64,000 nucleotides of DNA from Maricaulis sp048270095 (GTDB lineage Bacteria; Pseudomonadota; Alphaproteobacteria; Caulobacterales; Maricaulaceae). The notes beneath the pieces were generated by a model that ran no database searches, was not told where the DNA came from, and saw only the letters and a list, made by a program, of their open reading frames with translations. Positions within the stretch are counted from its first letter, which is position 1, and every line of letters starts with the position of its first letter. The stretch lies in assembly GCF_048270095.1 (NCBI RefSeq), contig NZ_JBLWTL010000008.1, positions 47,907 through 111,906 on the forward strand. Reading direction: 5' to 3'. Below, piece by piece: positions 56,410-64,000 of the stretch. A program made the translations under genes and the position numbers.

Positions 56410-57054
56410 TCATGCCGATCCGGGCGTCAGCCCCATCCGGGTGGCGTGCCAGGAGGCTTCGGCACGCGAGGAAATGCCCAGCTTGCGGTAGATCGCCTTG
56501 ATATGGCTGGCGACCGTGCTTTCGGCGACGCCTAGATCGGCAGCGACATCGCTATTGCGCAGGCCCCGCCCGATCAGGCCGAGCACATCGCGTTCGCGCG
56601 CCGTCAGGCCTTCATCGGGGTCAGCGGCCGGGCCGGTCAGACGGAAATGCTCCATGATCCGGCGCGCCACCGAGGGCGAGATCGCCGGCAGGCCTTCGGC
56701 CAGTTGCAGTAATTGCCGCGTCAAAAGCTCCGCCGGATTTTCCTTCAGCAGATAGCCCTGCGCCCCCGCTGACAGCGCTGCCACAATCGAGGCATCATCG
56801 CCCATAACCGTGGTCACGATCGGCACCGCCCGCGGACAGACCAGGCGCAAGCTGCGCAAGACCTCCAGCCCGGATCCGTCAGGCAGGCCGAGATCGATCA
56901 GCGCCAGATCATAATCCGCCTCGGCAGCGGCACGCAGGCCGGCGCGCATCGTCGCAGCCTCGGTAATATGGCAGTCGGGAAAGGCCGCGCACGCAATCTC
57001 GCACAACCATTTGCGCGTCTCGCTGACATCCTCGACGATCAATATCGCAGTCAT
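56410..57054 (-). CDS. NarL/FixJ-family response regulator
   Basis: 214 aa. The receiver domain has ILIVEDVSETRKWL (acidic pocket), the phosphoacceptor Asp54 in LALIDLGLPDGSGL, TTVMGDD and the Lys of LLKEN. A LuxR-type helix-turn-helix follows (about 148-205): LTARERDVLGLIGRGLRNSDVAADLGVAESTVASHIKAIYRKLGI. It overlaps the stop of the sensor kinase gene by four bases and is its cognate partner. The target genes are unknown. Confidence 0.95.
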   Translation of the reverse strand: MTAILIVEDVSETRKWLCEIACAAFPDCHITEAATMRAGLRAAAEADYDLALIDLGLPDGSGLEVLRSLRLVCPRAVPIVTTVMGDDASIVAALSAGAQGYLLKENPAELLTRQLLQLAEGLPAISPSVARRIMEHFRLTGPAADPDEGLTARERDVLGLIGRGLRNSDVAADLGVAESTVASHIKAIYRKLGISSRAEASWHATRMGLTPGSA

Positions 57055-58952
57055 GCGACGGCTCCTCGGCGCGGAATCGGAAAACTGGCCGTCAGCCGTG
57101 TGCCGGCGGCGGACGGCGTGATCTTGAGCTGGCCCTTCAATCCGGCAATCCGGCCGCGCATATTGGCCAGTCCGCGCCCGCCCGGCACAGCGGCCGGGTC
57201 GAAGCCGGAACCATCATCCTCGATCACCAGCTCGACCTGCTCGCCTTGCGGGTAAATCTCGACCCGCATCAGGCTGGCACCGGAATGCTTGAGCACATTG
57301 CTGGCGGCCTCGCGCAGCAGGGAACGCAGGGCATGGCCCGTCTGGGGCGGCAGACCGGTCATGTCGCGGGCCTGATTGACCCATTCCAGCGCGATTCCGA
57401 CCGCGGCGAGACGCTCGGCCGTTTCCAGGCGCAGATCAGCGAGGGTTTCATCGAGCGAACGCGTGCCGCCAGAGGCATCATTGATGATATCGCGCAGATC
57501 GGTCAGGGTTTCGCGGATCATTGAATTCTTGCGGTCCTCATCCCGGCTGTGCAGGGCCCCGAGCAGGTGAGCACCGATATTGTCGTGCATGTCGCGCGCA
57601 ATCCGGCCGCGCTCCTCGGTGACACCACGGTCATAGGCGTCACGGCTGGCATCGGCATGCGCCATCATCTGCACCAGACGCTGGGCGGTTTTGACATGCG
57701 AGGGACCAAACAGGGCCCGGCCGGCCCAGGGATAGCGCAGGCTCAAACCCGGTATGTCGCCGACGGAAGGCAGCACGAGTTCAAGCCCGTCTTCGCGAAT
57801 TTGCGGCTCCGCCACAGCGGCTTCGGCCCGGTGGCAATCGAGCGGATCAAACAGCTCGGTGACCAGCCTGCGCCATTGTTCGGTACGCTCCTGCAGCGAG
57901 GACTGGAAGGCGAGATCGACGACGGCGTGAAACAATTCCTGCTCGCTCAGTCCGGGACGCGGCACGAAGCGCCGCGCGACAGCATCGCGCAGTGGCAGAT
58001 AGAGAAAACCGACGACAAGGAGTGAAATACCGATCGCAGCCCCCGGCCGCAGGGCGAGCAAGCCGATCAGTGCTGCGTCGAGCGCTACCAGGATCAGCGT
58101 GCCAAGGGCGTAGAACAGGATGCGAAACGCCCATTCCCCCAGCTCGAACAGACGATATTGCCGCAGGCCTGCAGCGACGCCGATATAGATCAGCAGGAAA
58201 CAGGAAAAGGCATAGCCCGCCTTGATCGGCGTCGGCTGTCCGAGCACGGATGGCAAGGCGATCAGGCCAATGAAGCCACCCGCTCCGAACAGGACGGAGA
58301 GTCCGAACCAGGTGGCCACGGCCCGGTCCTTCGGCAGACGTGCGGTGGCGAGGAACTGGCCGCCAACCGCCAGGAATATCCCGCCCATTTCGACCACAGT
58401 GACGAGGTGGATTGAGGACCAGGCCGGCATCCGGCCCAGCAAGGTCGCCACCGTCCAGAGGCAGAATCCCGCACTGCTCAACAGAGCCAGCGGGCGCCAA
58501 TGGGGCAAGCGTACCGGGTAGACGAGAAAGAGCACAATCATCGTCGCGCCGAACAGGGCCGCACCGCCGGCATTGAGCCACATCAGAACCACGGCGAGGC
58601 TGCGCGGCTCGATCACCGCGCCGGACCGGCTTGCCGCTGCCAGCGTGAAGATGAGCGTCGCCAGACCACTCAGCGCGAACAGGCCCGTCGCCATCTCGCG
58701 CGGCCGCAGTGCCCAGACCCAGCCCGAAATAACCATCGCGCCCAGGCCGACAGCCAGCTGCGCCCAGAAGATCGGCGGCAGCTGCATCATTGATCCAGGG
58801 CCCATGGCCAGTCGGATTGTGATCGCGGCCATGGCCACGGCGAACAGGATGATCCCGGCCAGGCGAGCGCTCGGCGTATTGAACACCGCCAAGTCCTGGG
58901 CGGCGTGGCCCGTTTTGCTGTTCGCCGCCTTGTTGATCGCCGTCTCGCCCAT
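57051..58952 (-). CDS. NarX/DegS-type sensor histidine kinase with polytopic membrane domain
   Basis: 633 aa. ATG 58952 is chosen for GGGAG seven bases upstream. Residues about 25-345 contain roughly ten membrane helices without a large periplasmic domain, like 7TM- or MASE-type sensors. Next come a cytoplasmic linker, the HisKA_3 dimerisation helix with phospho-acceptor His456 (GRIARDMHDNIGAHLLGALHS), and a HATPase domain (LREAASNVLKHSGASLMRVEI, VIEDDGSGFDP, GGRGLANMRGRIAGLKG). The signal is probably membrane-borne or intracellular. It is cotranscribed with the response regulator and diverges from the small lipoprotein gene. Confidence 0.93.
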   Translation of the reverse strand: MGETAINKAANSKTGHAAQDLAVFNTPSARLAGIILFAVAMAAITIRLAMGPGSMMQLPPIFWAQLAVGLGAMVISGWVWALRPREMATGLFALSGLATLIFTLAAASRSGAVIEPRSLAVVLMWLNAGGAALFGATMIVLFLVYPVRLPHWRPLALLSSAGFCLWTVATLLGRMPAWSSIHLVTVVEMGGIFLAVGGQFLATARLPKDRAVATWFGLSVLFGAGGFIGLIALPSVLGQPTPIKAGYAFSCFLLIYIGVAAGLRQYRLFELGEWAFRILFYALGTLILVALDAALIGLLALRPGAAIGISLLVVGFLYLPLRDAVARRFVPRPGLSEQELFHAVVDLAFQSSLQERTEQWRRLVTELFDPLDCHRAEAAVAEPQIREDGLELVLPSVGDIPGLSLRYPWAGRALFGPSHVKTAQRLVQMMAHADASRDAYDRGVTEERGRIARDMHDNIGAHLLGALHSRDEDRKNSMIRETLTDLRDIINDASGGTRSLDETLADLRLETAERLAAVGIALEWVNQARDMTGLPPQTGHALRSLLREAASNVLKHSGASLMRVEIYPQGEQVELVIEDDGSGFDPAAVPGGRGLANMRGRIAGLKGQLKITPSAAGTRLTASFPIPRRGAVA

Positions 58953-59170
58953 TTCCGTCTCCCGCTGGCGCGCACCGCCTGCAGAACCCGCGCGCGCCCC
59001 GCTACCGGCAAGTCTTACCCGCGCGGGAGGTGCCGGCGAACTCCCCGGAACAGGGGATGGCGAAGCGATGACCACACGGATTAACTCAACACAGATAACA
59101 GGATCGCCGTCCCAGCCAAGCGTGAATTGAAACGCGCAAGCGGGGCCGGGCCAACCCAAAGGGGGCAAAA

Positions 59171-59533
59171 ATGAAACACACACTCCGGGCCGCATTGGTG
59201 GGAATTGCCATCACGATGAGCGGCTGCAGCAGCGTCGTCGATAATTTTGTCACCGGCGGCCCCCTGGTCCGGTCCGGTGAACAGACCGGCGTCATCCAGG
59301 TTGTGAACCGGTCCGGCTATTCGCTGACCTCGGTCCTGCTCGCCCGCTGCAGTGCGCCATCCTATGGCCTCAACCGCCTGCCCGACGGCGTCCGTATCGC
59401 GCCGGGCCAGACCTACACCTTCCGCGTCGGTGCCGACTGTTGGGCTGTCCTGGCCGGACTGGCCGGACATGAAGCTCGCCGCGACATGCACGTCCGTGCC
59501 GGTAGCGGCGTCGTTTACACCGTGACCGGCTAG
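59171..59533 (+). CDS. Small predicted lipoprotein, hypothetical
   Basis: 120 aa, with AAAGGGGG before the ATG. Lipobox ITMSGC (Cys19). The mature part is a compact beta-rich domain (TGVIQVVNRSGYSLTSVLLARCSAPSYGLNRL; PGQTYTFRVGADCWAVLAG) with two further Cys that could form a disulfide. No function is known to me. It is followed 44 bases later by another exported protein gene in the same direction. Confidence 0.8.
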   Translation: MKHTLRAALVGIAITMSGCSSVVDNFVTGGPLVRSGEQTGVIQVVNRSGYSLTSVLLARCSAPSYGLNRLPDGVRIAPGQTYTFRVGADCWAVLAGLAGHEARRDMHVRAGSGVVYTVTG

Positions 59534-59577
59534 CCGCCTGCTTGTTTCTCCACCCATGGATCCAGAAAGGATATCCC

Positions 59578-60039
59578 ATGAAAGCCTTACTCACCGCCAG
59601 CGCCCTGTTGCTGGCCCCCGTCATGACACTTGCCCTTGCTGGATCCACGCAAGCGCAAACCTATGGCAGCGTCAGCCTGCGCGCCGGCTTCACCCCCGAC
59701 CCGTACCGCGTGTCCATCACGTCCGGCGGAGCGATCAACGCCAATACGGTTTCATCCAGCTGCCGCGGCTGGATCGCGAACACGATGGATTACCAGGTTC
59801 ACTACGCCGCCGGCTCATTCAATCTGAGCTTCTCCTCGACCTCGTCCTCGGACACCACGCTGGTGGTCCAGGCGCCCAATGGCAATCTGTATTGCGACGA
59901 TGACAGCGGCAACGGCCTCAACCCGATCGTGACCATCGGCAATCCGCCATCGGGTACCTATAGCGTCTGGGTCGGGTCCTACCGGAACGGCGAATATGCC
60001 CAGTCGACCTTGTCGATCTCCGAACTTGCCCGGCAGTAA
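59578..60039 (+). CDS. Exported PPC-like beta-sandwich protein
   Basis: 153 aa from ATG 59578 (GAAAGGA upstream). The signal peptide ends at AQA|Q (about residue 27). The rest has a beta-sandwich pattern: GSFNLSFSSTSSSDTTLVVQAPNGNLYCDDDSGNGLNPIVTI and GTYSVWVGSYRNGEYAQSTLSISEL, recalling bacterial pre-peptidase-like (PPC) domains, which often follow peptidases. Here it stands alone. Two Cys could pair. A long hairpin follows the stop. Confidence 0.8.
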   Translation: MKALLTASALLLAPVMTLALAGSTQAQTYGSVSLRAGFTPDPYRVSITSGGAINANTVSSSCRGWIANTMDYQVHYAAGSFNLSFSSTSSSDTTLVVQAPNGNLYCDDDSGNGLNPIVTIGNPPSGTYSVWVGSYRNGEYAQSTLSISELARQ

Positions 60040-60067
60040 GGGCTAAGAGGCCCCAACTGGGGGGGCG

Positions 60068-60115
60068 GATCTGGCGGCAATCGGGTTGCGTCCCAGGCAA
60101 CCCTGCCGCCAGATC
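60068..60115. repeat. Long perfect inverted repeat between convergent genes
   Basis: Arms 60068-60079 (GATCTGGCGGCA) and 60104-60115 are perfectly complementary. Inside them, after a three-base interruption on one side, a second perfect 7-bp stem (60083-60089 with 60097-60103, GGGTTGC) closes a seven-base loop: 19 bp in all. The right arm includes the first bases of the stop codon of the minus-strand membrane-protein gene. There is no T tract on either side. It may act as a Rho-assisted or transcript-stabilising end for both genes. Confidence 0.75.
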
Positions 60116-60737
60116 ACTTCGCCGGGCCCTGCCGATCAAGGCGGCGCGAATAGAGCAGGCCCAGGGCGCCATTCAGCAGAATGAATGGCACGATCAGCCA
60201 ACGCGAAACCGCATCACCCCACACTGTGTCCGCCAGGAAGATCACGGCCACCCAGAACAGGGCATGCATCAGCATCAAGACCGTCAGGCGCGGTTGTGAC
60301 GCCAGCAGTCCACGCGCAGCCGATTGCGCCGAGACCCCACCGGTCAGGATCACGCGCACCCAATTGGCTGCCGTAAAACCGAAACCCGCCAGAGTGATCG
60401 CGCCGGCAATCGCCATCATCTGGGGCGCAGGCCACCAGACCCAGACCGCCAGCGCCGCCAGCCCGGCGATCACCAGAATCGTCGCCGCAAAGCGCTCTGC
60501 CGCCAGGACCGGGCCCGGATTTGCCCGCCACGCGTCCACCGGAATGACCAGTTTGGGCCAATAATTCCCGAGCACGAGCAGCAAGAGTGCCAGCGCCGCG
60601 CCAACGCCCCGCTTCGCCCACTCCCGATCAATCAGGTCGAACTCGCCGGCGGCGACGATGGCCAATACGGCGATGACCAGCCCCCCCATCAGCACCAGGC
60701 TGACAGGTGATCCGTGTTTGTGTGGCTCAAGGGTCAT
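60114..60737 (-). CDS. SdpI-like multi-spanning membrane protein (tentative)
   Basis: 207 aa from ATG 60737, which overlaps the stop of the ArsR-type regulator by four bases. About six membrane helices cover most of the protein (LVLMGGLVIAVLAIVAAGEF; GVGAALALLLLVLGNYWPKLV; FAATILVIAGLAALAVWVWW and three more). The LGNYWPKL segment and the gene pairing with an ArsR-type regulator recall the SdpI immunity/signal proteins of SdpRI pairs, but DUF1648 is absent and similarity is limited, so this is a suggestion only. Confidence 0.6.
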   Translation of the reverse strand: MTLEPHKHGSPVSLVLMGGLVIAVLAIVAAGEFDLIDREWAKRGVGAALALLLLVLGNYWPKLVIPVDAWRANPGPVLAAERFAATILVIAGLAALAVWVWWPAPQMMAIAGAITLAGFGFTAANWVRVILTGGVSAQSAARGLLASQPRLTVLMLMHALFWVAVIFLADTVWGDAVSRWLIVPFILLNGALGLLYSRRLDRQGPAK

Positions 60738-61051
60738 ATCCCGGTTTCCTTCTTTTCGTCCGGCACGGCGGTCGCGTCGGGCGTCGCAGTCATTTCCCAG
60801 CCGAACAGGCGCGCGAAACCCAGCAAGGCGTCTTCCAGCACAGAAATCTGCAAATGATAGACGACCGACTTGCCGTGCTTCTGAGACGCCACGAGGCCGG
60901 CCTCGCGCAAGATTGCGAAGTGAGCCGACATCGTCGATTTCGACACCTCGAACTGGTCCGCGAGCTCTCCCGCGCTCAAGGGTCCTTGCTTGAGCAATTC
61001 GAGCACGCGGCGACGCGTTGGATCGGACAGGGCCTTGAATGCATTGTTCAT
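60734..61051 (-). CDS. ArsR-family transcriptional regulator (SdpR-like)
   Basis: 105 aa. The winged-helix pattern is clear: MNNAFKALSDPTRRRVLELLKQGPLSAGELADQFEVSKSTMSAHFAILREAGLVASQKHGKSVVYHL. No metal-binding Cys motif of the ArsR/SmtB metal sensors is present, so it is of the autorepressor (SdpR) sort. No Shine-Dalgarno sequence precedes the ATG; an inverted repeat lies where it would be, so the message may be nearly leaderless. It is coupled to the membrane-protein gene downstream. Confidence 0.9.
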   Translation of the reverse strand: MNNAFKALSDPTRRRVLELLKQGPLSAGELADQFEVSKSTMSAHFAILREAGLVASQKHGKSVVYHLQISVLEDALLGFARLFGWEMTATPDATAVPDEKKETGI

Positions 61052-61052
61052 G

Positions 61053-61078
61053 ATTCGATATTTCGCTGATTATCAAAT
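61053..61078 (-). promoter_or_regulatory. Candidate operator of the ArsR-family regulator
   Basis: ATTCGATA (61053-61060) and TATCAAAT (61071-61078) form an inverted repeat with one mismatch and a 10-base spacer, two bases upstream of the ATG. ArsR-family repressors usually bind such AT-rich dyads over the promoter. On the minus strand GATAAT within it could be a -10 box. Confidence 0.5.
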
Positions 61079-61326
61079 TGTATGCAAGCGCGAATTCATG
61101 GCGCGCGCCCATGGCCAGGCCAAACCACCTTTCCGGGCAGGCCCCGACGCCGATCAATCTGATGCCGCACTGGTGCCCTCACCGCCCGTCCGACTTCAAT
61201 GAGACGCGGGAATCATGGCCGGGCCGTGATCGCCCGCGAACCCGAGCCGCATCGGGACCGGATCGCGAAACCCATTGCCCGGATCAACGATCCGGGTCAC
61301 CCTGCCCGCAGCTTGGGGGAATAAGC

Positions 61327-62388
61327 ATGCGTGGAATTCTCATCATCGTCGCGGCGCTCGCCGCCCTTGTCTCATTGGCGGCCTGGGGCCCGGGGTCGCT
61401 GGACGCGATGCGGCTCGTGAACACGCCGGCAGATCCGGCACTCCAGCCCCTGTTCCAGCCTGTCCAGGATCCGGTGCGCACCGAGCGCGCTGACCTGCAC
61501 GGCGCCGAAGACCTCGAACCCGGCCCGGACGGACGCCTCTATGCCAGCCTCGCCGATGGCCGGATCATGGTGCGCGAGCCGGTCGGCGACTGGGTAGAAT
61601 TTGCCAATACGGGCGGGCGGCCGCTCGGCCTGTCCTTCGCGCACGACGGATCGCTGTTTGTCGCGGACGCCCGGCGCGGCCTCTTGCACCACACCGGCGA
61701 AGGCTGGGATGTCTGGCTCGGAGCCGCACCCGACGGGCCGCTGGTGTTCGCTGATGATCTGACTGTGCTGGCCGACGGGCGCATCGTCTTGACCGACGCC
61801 TCGCTGCGCCATGCCTATGGCCATCACATGGAGTCCTTCCTGGAGTCCGAACAGACCGGGCGCATCCTGCTGGTCACGGCTCCCGATGAATTCACCGAGC
61901 TGGCCGGCGGCCTGGCCTTCATCAATGGCGTCGATCATGACCCGGCGAGCGGGCGGGTCTACGTCAATGAGACCTGGAGCGGCCGTATCTGGCAGCTCGA
62001 TCCCGACACCGGCGAGATGAACGTCCTGATCGAGGGCCTGCCCGGCTATCCGGACAATCTTGAATTCGACAATGAGACCGGTTTGATCTGGGCCGCCATG
62101 CCCTCGCTGCGGTCACCTGATCTGGAAGCGCTACACGCCCGGCCTTTCCTCAAACGCCTCGTCTGGCGCTGGCTGCAGATTGCCGGCCTCCCTGCCCTGC
62201 CTGACCGCCCAGCCATGGCCATCGCCGTCGATCGTGACGGTCAACCTGTCTACGGCCTCACCGGTCCCGCCGAAGCCCAGGACGGCACGACCACTGCGCT
62301 GGTGTGGAATGGTGAGTTATGGATGGCGGGCCTCGACCGCGATGGCATGACCGTCTTCAGCGCGCCGGGCCGTGACGGGACGGAATAA
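61327..62388 (+). CDS. Strictosidine synthase-like/SMP-30 beta-propeller protein
   Basis: 353 aa. ATG 61327 is chosen because GGGGGAATAAGC precedes it; the N-terminus is then a membrane anchor or signal peptide (GILIIVAALAALVSLAAW). The remaining pattern is that of the six-bladed strictosidine-synthase/APMAP family: GAEDLEPGPDGRLYASLADGRI, RPLGLSFAHDGSLFVADARRGLL, LTVLADGRIVLTDAS, LAFINGVDHDPASGRVYVNETWSGRI and LPGYPDNLEFDNETGLIWAA. Bacterial members are probably lactonases or arylesterases; the substrate is unknown. Confidence 0.88.
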   Translation: MRGILIIVAALAALVSLAAWGPGSLDAMRLVNTPADPALQPLFQPVQDPVRTERADLHGAEDLEPGPDGRLYASLADGRIMVREPVGDWVEFANTGGRPLGLSFAHDGSLFVADARRGLLHHTGEGWDVWLGAAPDGPLVFADDLTVLADGRIVLTDASLRHAYGHHMESFLESEQTGRILLVTAPDEFTELAGGLAFINGVDHDPASGRVYVNETWSGRIWQLDPDTGEMNVLIEGLPGYPDNLEFDNETGLIWAAMPSLRSPDLEALHARPFLKRLVWRWLQIAGLPALPDRPAMAIAVDRDGQPVYGLTGPAEAQDGTTTALVWNGELWMAGLDRDGMTVFSAPGRDGTE

Positions 62389-62427
62389 CACCGTAGCCCA
62401 GGTAAAACCCCGGCGGGCTTGAGGATT

Positions 62428-64000
62428 TCAGTGATCCGCCCATGCCCGAAGGGCGGCGCTGTCCTCACCCTCCAGCGCAAAGGCGTAATTGCGCCAGCGC
62501 TCGCGTGATGTCGTATAGAGCGCCTGGGTGACCTGGTTGGCACTGGGCGTATTAATGCGGCCCCGCTGGCGGGCGGTCTCAAAAAAGCGCGCCTGAGCCG
62601 GTTCGAATTCGAGCCCGAGCTTGCGCATTACCGGCGTCACACTGGCCTCGAGGTCATCGACCAGCGCCTCATAGCTGACATGTGCGACACGCGGGCGCCG
62701 CCAGGTCTCGAAGTCCTGCCAGAGCGAGAAACTCAGATCATAGAGCCGGTCGATCCGCGCCAGGCTGGTCATGTTGAGCATGGCATTATTGGGTTTGAAG
62801 TCCTGGACCAGATTGCTGATCGCGACGTCGAGCGGATGCCGCCGGGCCAGGATGAAGGCTGCCCGTGGCAGGATTTTATGGATCATCGGCGCCCAATTCA
62901 TATTGAGCGGCAGTTTATCGATATAGACCCTGTTTTCGTCGAGCCTCTCGCCCGCATGGTGCGCCATCTGCTCCAGATAGCTGGCGCGCAGCGCAGCGGG
63001 ATCGCTGTCCTCAAGCCGGTCGAGCCAGTCCTCGGTGAAATTGGATTCATCGCCGCTCATCCCGTCGACAACCCGGCGCAAGGCATCGCCGAGCACGCGC
63101 TGCTCCTCGACAATCCGCACCCGGGAGTGCGACCGCAGTATCGTGTCGAGCAGGGTCGTGCCCGAACGCGGAAAGCCGACCAGAAAGGCGATATTGCCCG
63201 GCCCGGCATCAGCATCGCTCACGACACTGCGCCCGGAAGCGATTTCGGCATTCAAGCGCCGGTGCAGGCTCTCGATCCGGCGTGTGATCATGGTGTGGTC
63301 GCACGGCCCCTCATCCTCCCAAACCGTCTCACGCAACCGGTTTCCGGCCACAAAGGCGGCATGGGCCTGGTGATAACGGCCACGCTTGTCCTCGATGGCT
63401 CCAAGGGTGAATTGACGGCTGCGGATCTGGTCAGGCTCGCCGGGCAGGTCCAGCGACTGACGGATCATGGCCCGGGCCTCGTCCAGCCGCCCGGCACGCA
63501 ACAGGGCGCGGGCCAGCGCATCCAGCAGATCAGGCCGGTTGCCAAAGTCAACGCCATCGGCCTGGGCCTTTTCCAGCAGGGCCAGCATGGGGACAGGATC
63601 GAGCGATTTGTCATGGAAGGCAGCGGCCTCGGCGATCAGATCCGGATTGTGCGGGGCCAGTTCAAGGACCCGGGCCCAGATCCGTCCGGCCTCCGGCAAA
63701 CGCCCCTCGGCCGCGCCGACAAGGCGGGCCAGCAGGGCCCAGGCCTGCGCATCGGACGGTGTGATCGCCAGGGCCCGGCGAACACAGAATTCCGCGTATT
63801 CGCCGCGGCCCAGCGCCCGGGACGCCTCGGCCAGCAGCGTCCAGACCGCCATTGATTGCGGCGCGATCCAGACCAGCGGCGACGCCTGTGCGAAAGCGGC
63901 GTCAAACCGCCCGGCGGTGAACGAGGCGGTGGCTTCGGCGATACGGGCATTCCCCGCCTCGGGGCTCACACGGCTGACGAAACCGTCGAGATTTTCCGGT
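62428..64000 (-). CDS. TPR-sulfotransferase family protein (5' end at or beyond the window edge)
   Basis: At least 513 aa; a GTG at 63969 could be the start, but the frame stays open to the edge (reading PENLDGFVSRV before it) and no ribosome binding site precedes the GTG, so the gene may be cut. The N-terminal ~230 residues are tetratricopeptide-like (CVRRALAITPSDAQAWALLARL; IWARVLELAPHNPDLIAEAAA). The C-terminal domain is a sulfotransferase: NIAFLVGFPRSGTTLLDTIL (5'-PAPS phosphate loop), DKLPLNMNWAPMIHKILPRAAFILARRHPLDVAISN (3'-phosphate binding) and the end RERWRNYA. It would transfer sulfate to an unknown acceptor, maybe a glycan, lipid or protein Tyr. Confidence 0.9.
   Translation of the reverse strand, partial: PENLDGFVSRVSPEAGNARIAEATASFTAGRFDAAFAQASPLVWIAPQSMAVWTLLAEASRALGRGEYAEFCVRRALAITPSDAQAWALLARLVGAAEGRLPEAGRIWARVLELAPHNPDLIAEAAAFHDKSLDPVPMLALLEKAQADGVDFGNRPDLLDALARALLRAGRLDEARAMIRQSLDLPGEPDQIRSRQFTLGAIEDKRGRYHQAHAAFVAGNRLRETVWEDEGPCDHTMITRRIESLHRRLNAEIASGRSVVSDADAGPGNIAFLVGFPRSGTTLLDTILRSHSRVRIVEEQRVLGDALRRVVDGMSGDESNFTEDWLDRLEDSDPAALRASYLEQMAHHAGERLDENRVYIDKLPLNMNWAPMIHKILPRAAFILARRHPLDVAISNLVQDFKPNNAMLNMTSLARIDRLYDLSFSLWQDFETWRRPRVAHVSYEALVDDLEASVTPVMRKLGLEFEPAQARFFETARQRGRINTPSANQVTQALYTTSRERWRNYAFALEGEDSAALRAWADH

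Overview
This is a GC-rich bacterial chromosome segment with tightly packed genes, many ATGA/TAATG overlaps and several GTG starts. Gene content and order point to an alphaproteobacterium, most likely of the Caulobacterales/Maricaulales group (for example a Maricaulis-like marine heterotroph). The evidence is a DUF3450-TtpC-ExbB-ExbD-TonB-TPR cluster, an HDAC-xseB-ispA-dxs-tlyA operon, a pdxH / J-like protein / aroC arrangement, a TIGR02301-type protein and a DUF6165 protein. The assignment is inferred from gene content, not from rRNA. I see no transposase, integrase, CRISPR array, rRNA or plasmid functions; most of the window looks like ordinary core chromosome.

Layout. 1-2.6 kb: end of msrB and a lipoprotein oligopeptidase B. 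2.7-9.6 kb (minus strand): a complete TonB energy-transduction locus, transcribed DUF3450 - TtpC-like proton channel - ExbB - ExbD - ExbD - TonB - TPR protein, then a second TonB in its own unit behind an intrinsic terminator. 10.2-10.6 kb: divergent tRNA-Gln(UUG) and tRNA-Pro(CGG), each with a recognisable promoter. 10.8-18.6 kb: sppA, a DUF3667 membrane protein, and oligopeptide transporter parts (OppA, then OppC-OppB, split by an opposing gene, with no ATPases in the window). 18.7-23.8 kb: an ATP-grasp-like/metallo-beta-lactamase-fold pair, a DUF1499 protein, pdxH, a J-domain-like protein and aroC. 23.9-26.2 kb: two envelope proteins with glycine zippers that share an upstream 18-nt direct-repeat motif.

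26.2-32.6 kb (minus strand): an isoprenoid and RNA/DNA housekeeping operon: HDAC-family amidohydrolase, histidine phosphatase, xseB, csaA-like, ispA, dxs, GNAT, tlyA. 32.7-38.1 kb: an SDR, two tandem signal peptidase I genes, a YbjQ-family gene, small membrane proteins and a DmdC-type acyl-CoA dehydrogenase. 38.3-45.8 kb: a YceI - cytochrome b561 - YceI cassette, threonylcarbamoyl-AMP synthase, an FAD-linked 2-hydroxyacid dehydrogenase, yaaA, a candidate sRNA with anti-Shine-Dalgarno loops, 3-hydroxybutyrate dehydrogenase, VOC, Nudix and TIGR02301 proteins. 45.9-50.3 kb: a MacAB/Dev-type efflux operon.

50.3-56.4 kb: a HAD-like protein, DUF6165, a dihydroorotase-family protein lacking one canonical zinc His, two tandem GT9 heptosyltransferase-like genes, ygfZ-type and tag genes. 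56.4-59.0 kb: a NarL-type response regulator and a polytopic sensor kinase. 59.2-64 kb: small envelope proteins, an ArsR/SdpI-like pair with a candidate operator, a strictosidine-synthase-like propeller protein, and a TPR-sulfotransferase reaching the window edge.

I found no unmistakable undescribed system. The best leads are the sRNA-like element at 43.34-43.54 kb, the ATP-grasp/MBL pair, the shared promoter motif of the glycine-zipper genes, the duplicated TonB components and lepB genes, and the ArsR/SdpI-like unit.
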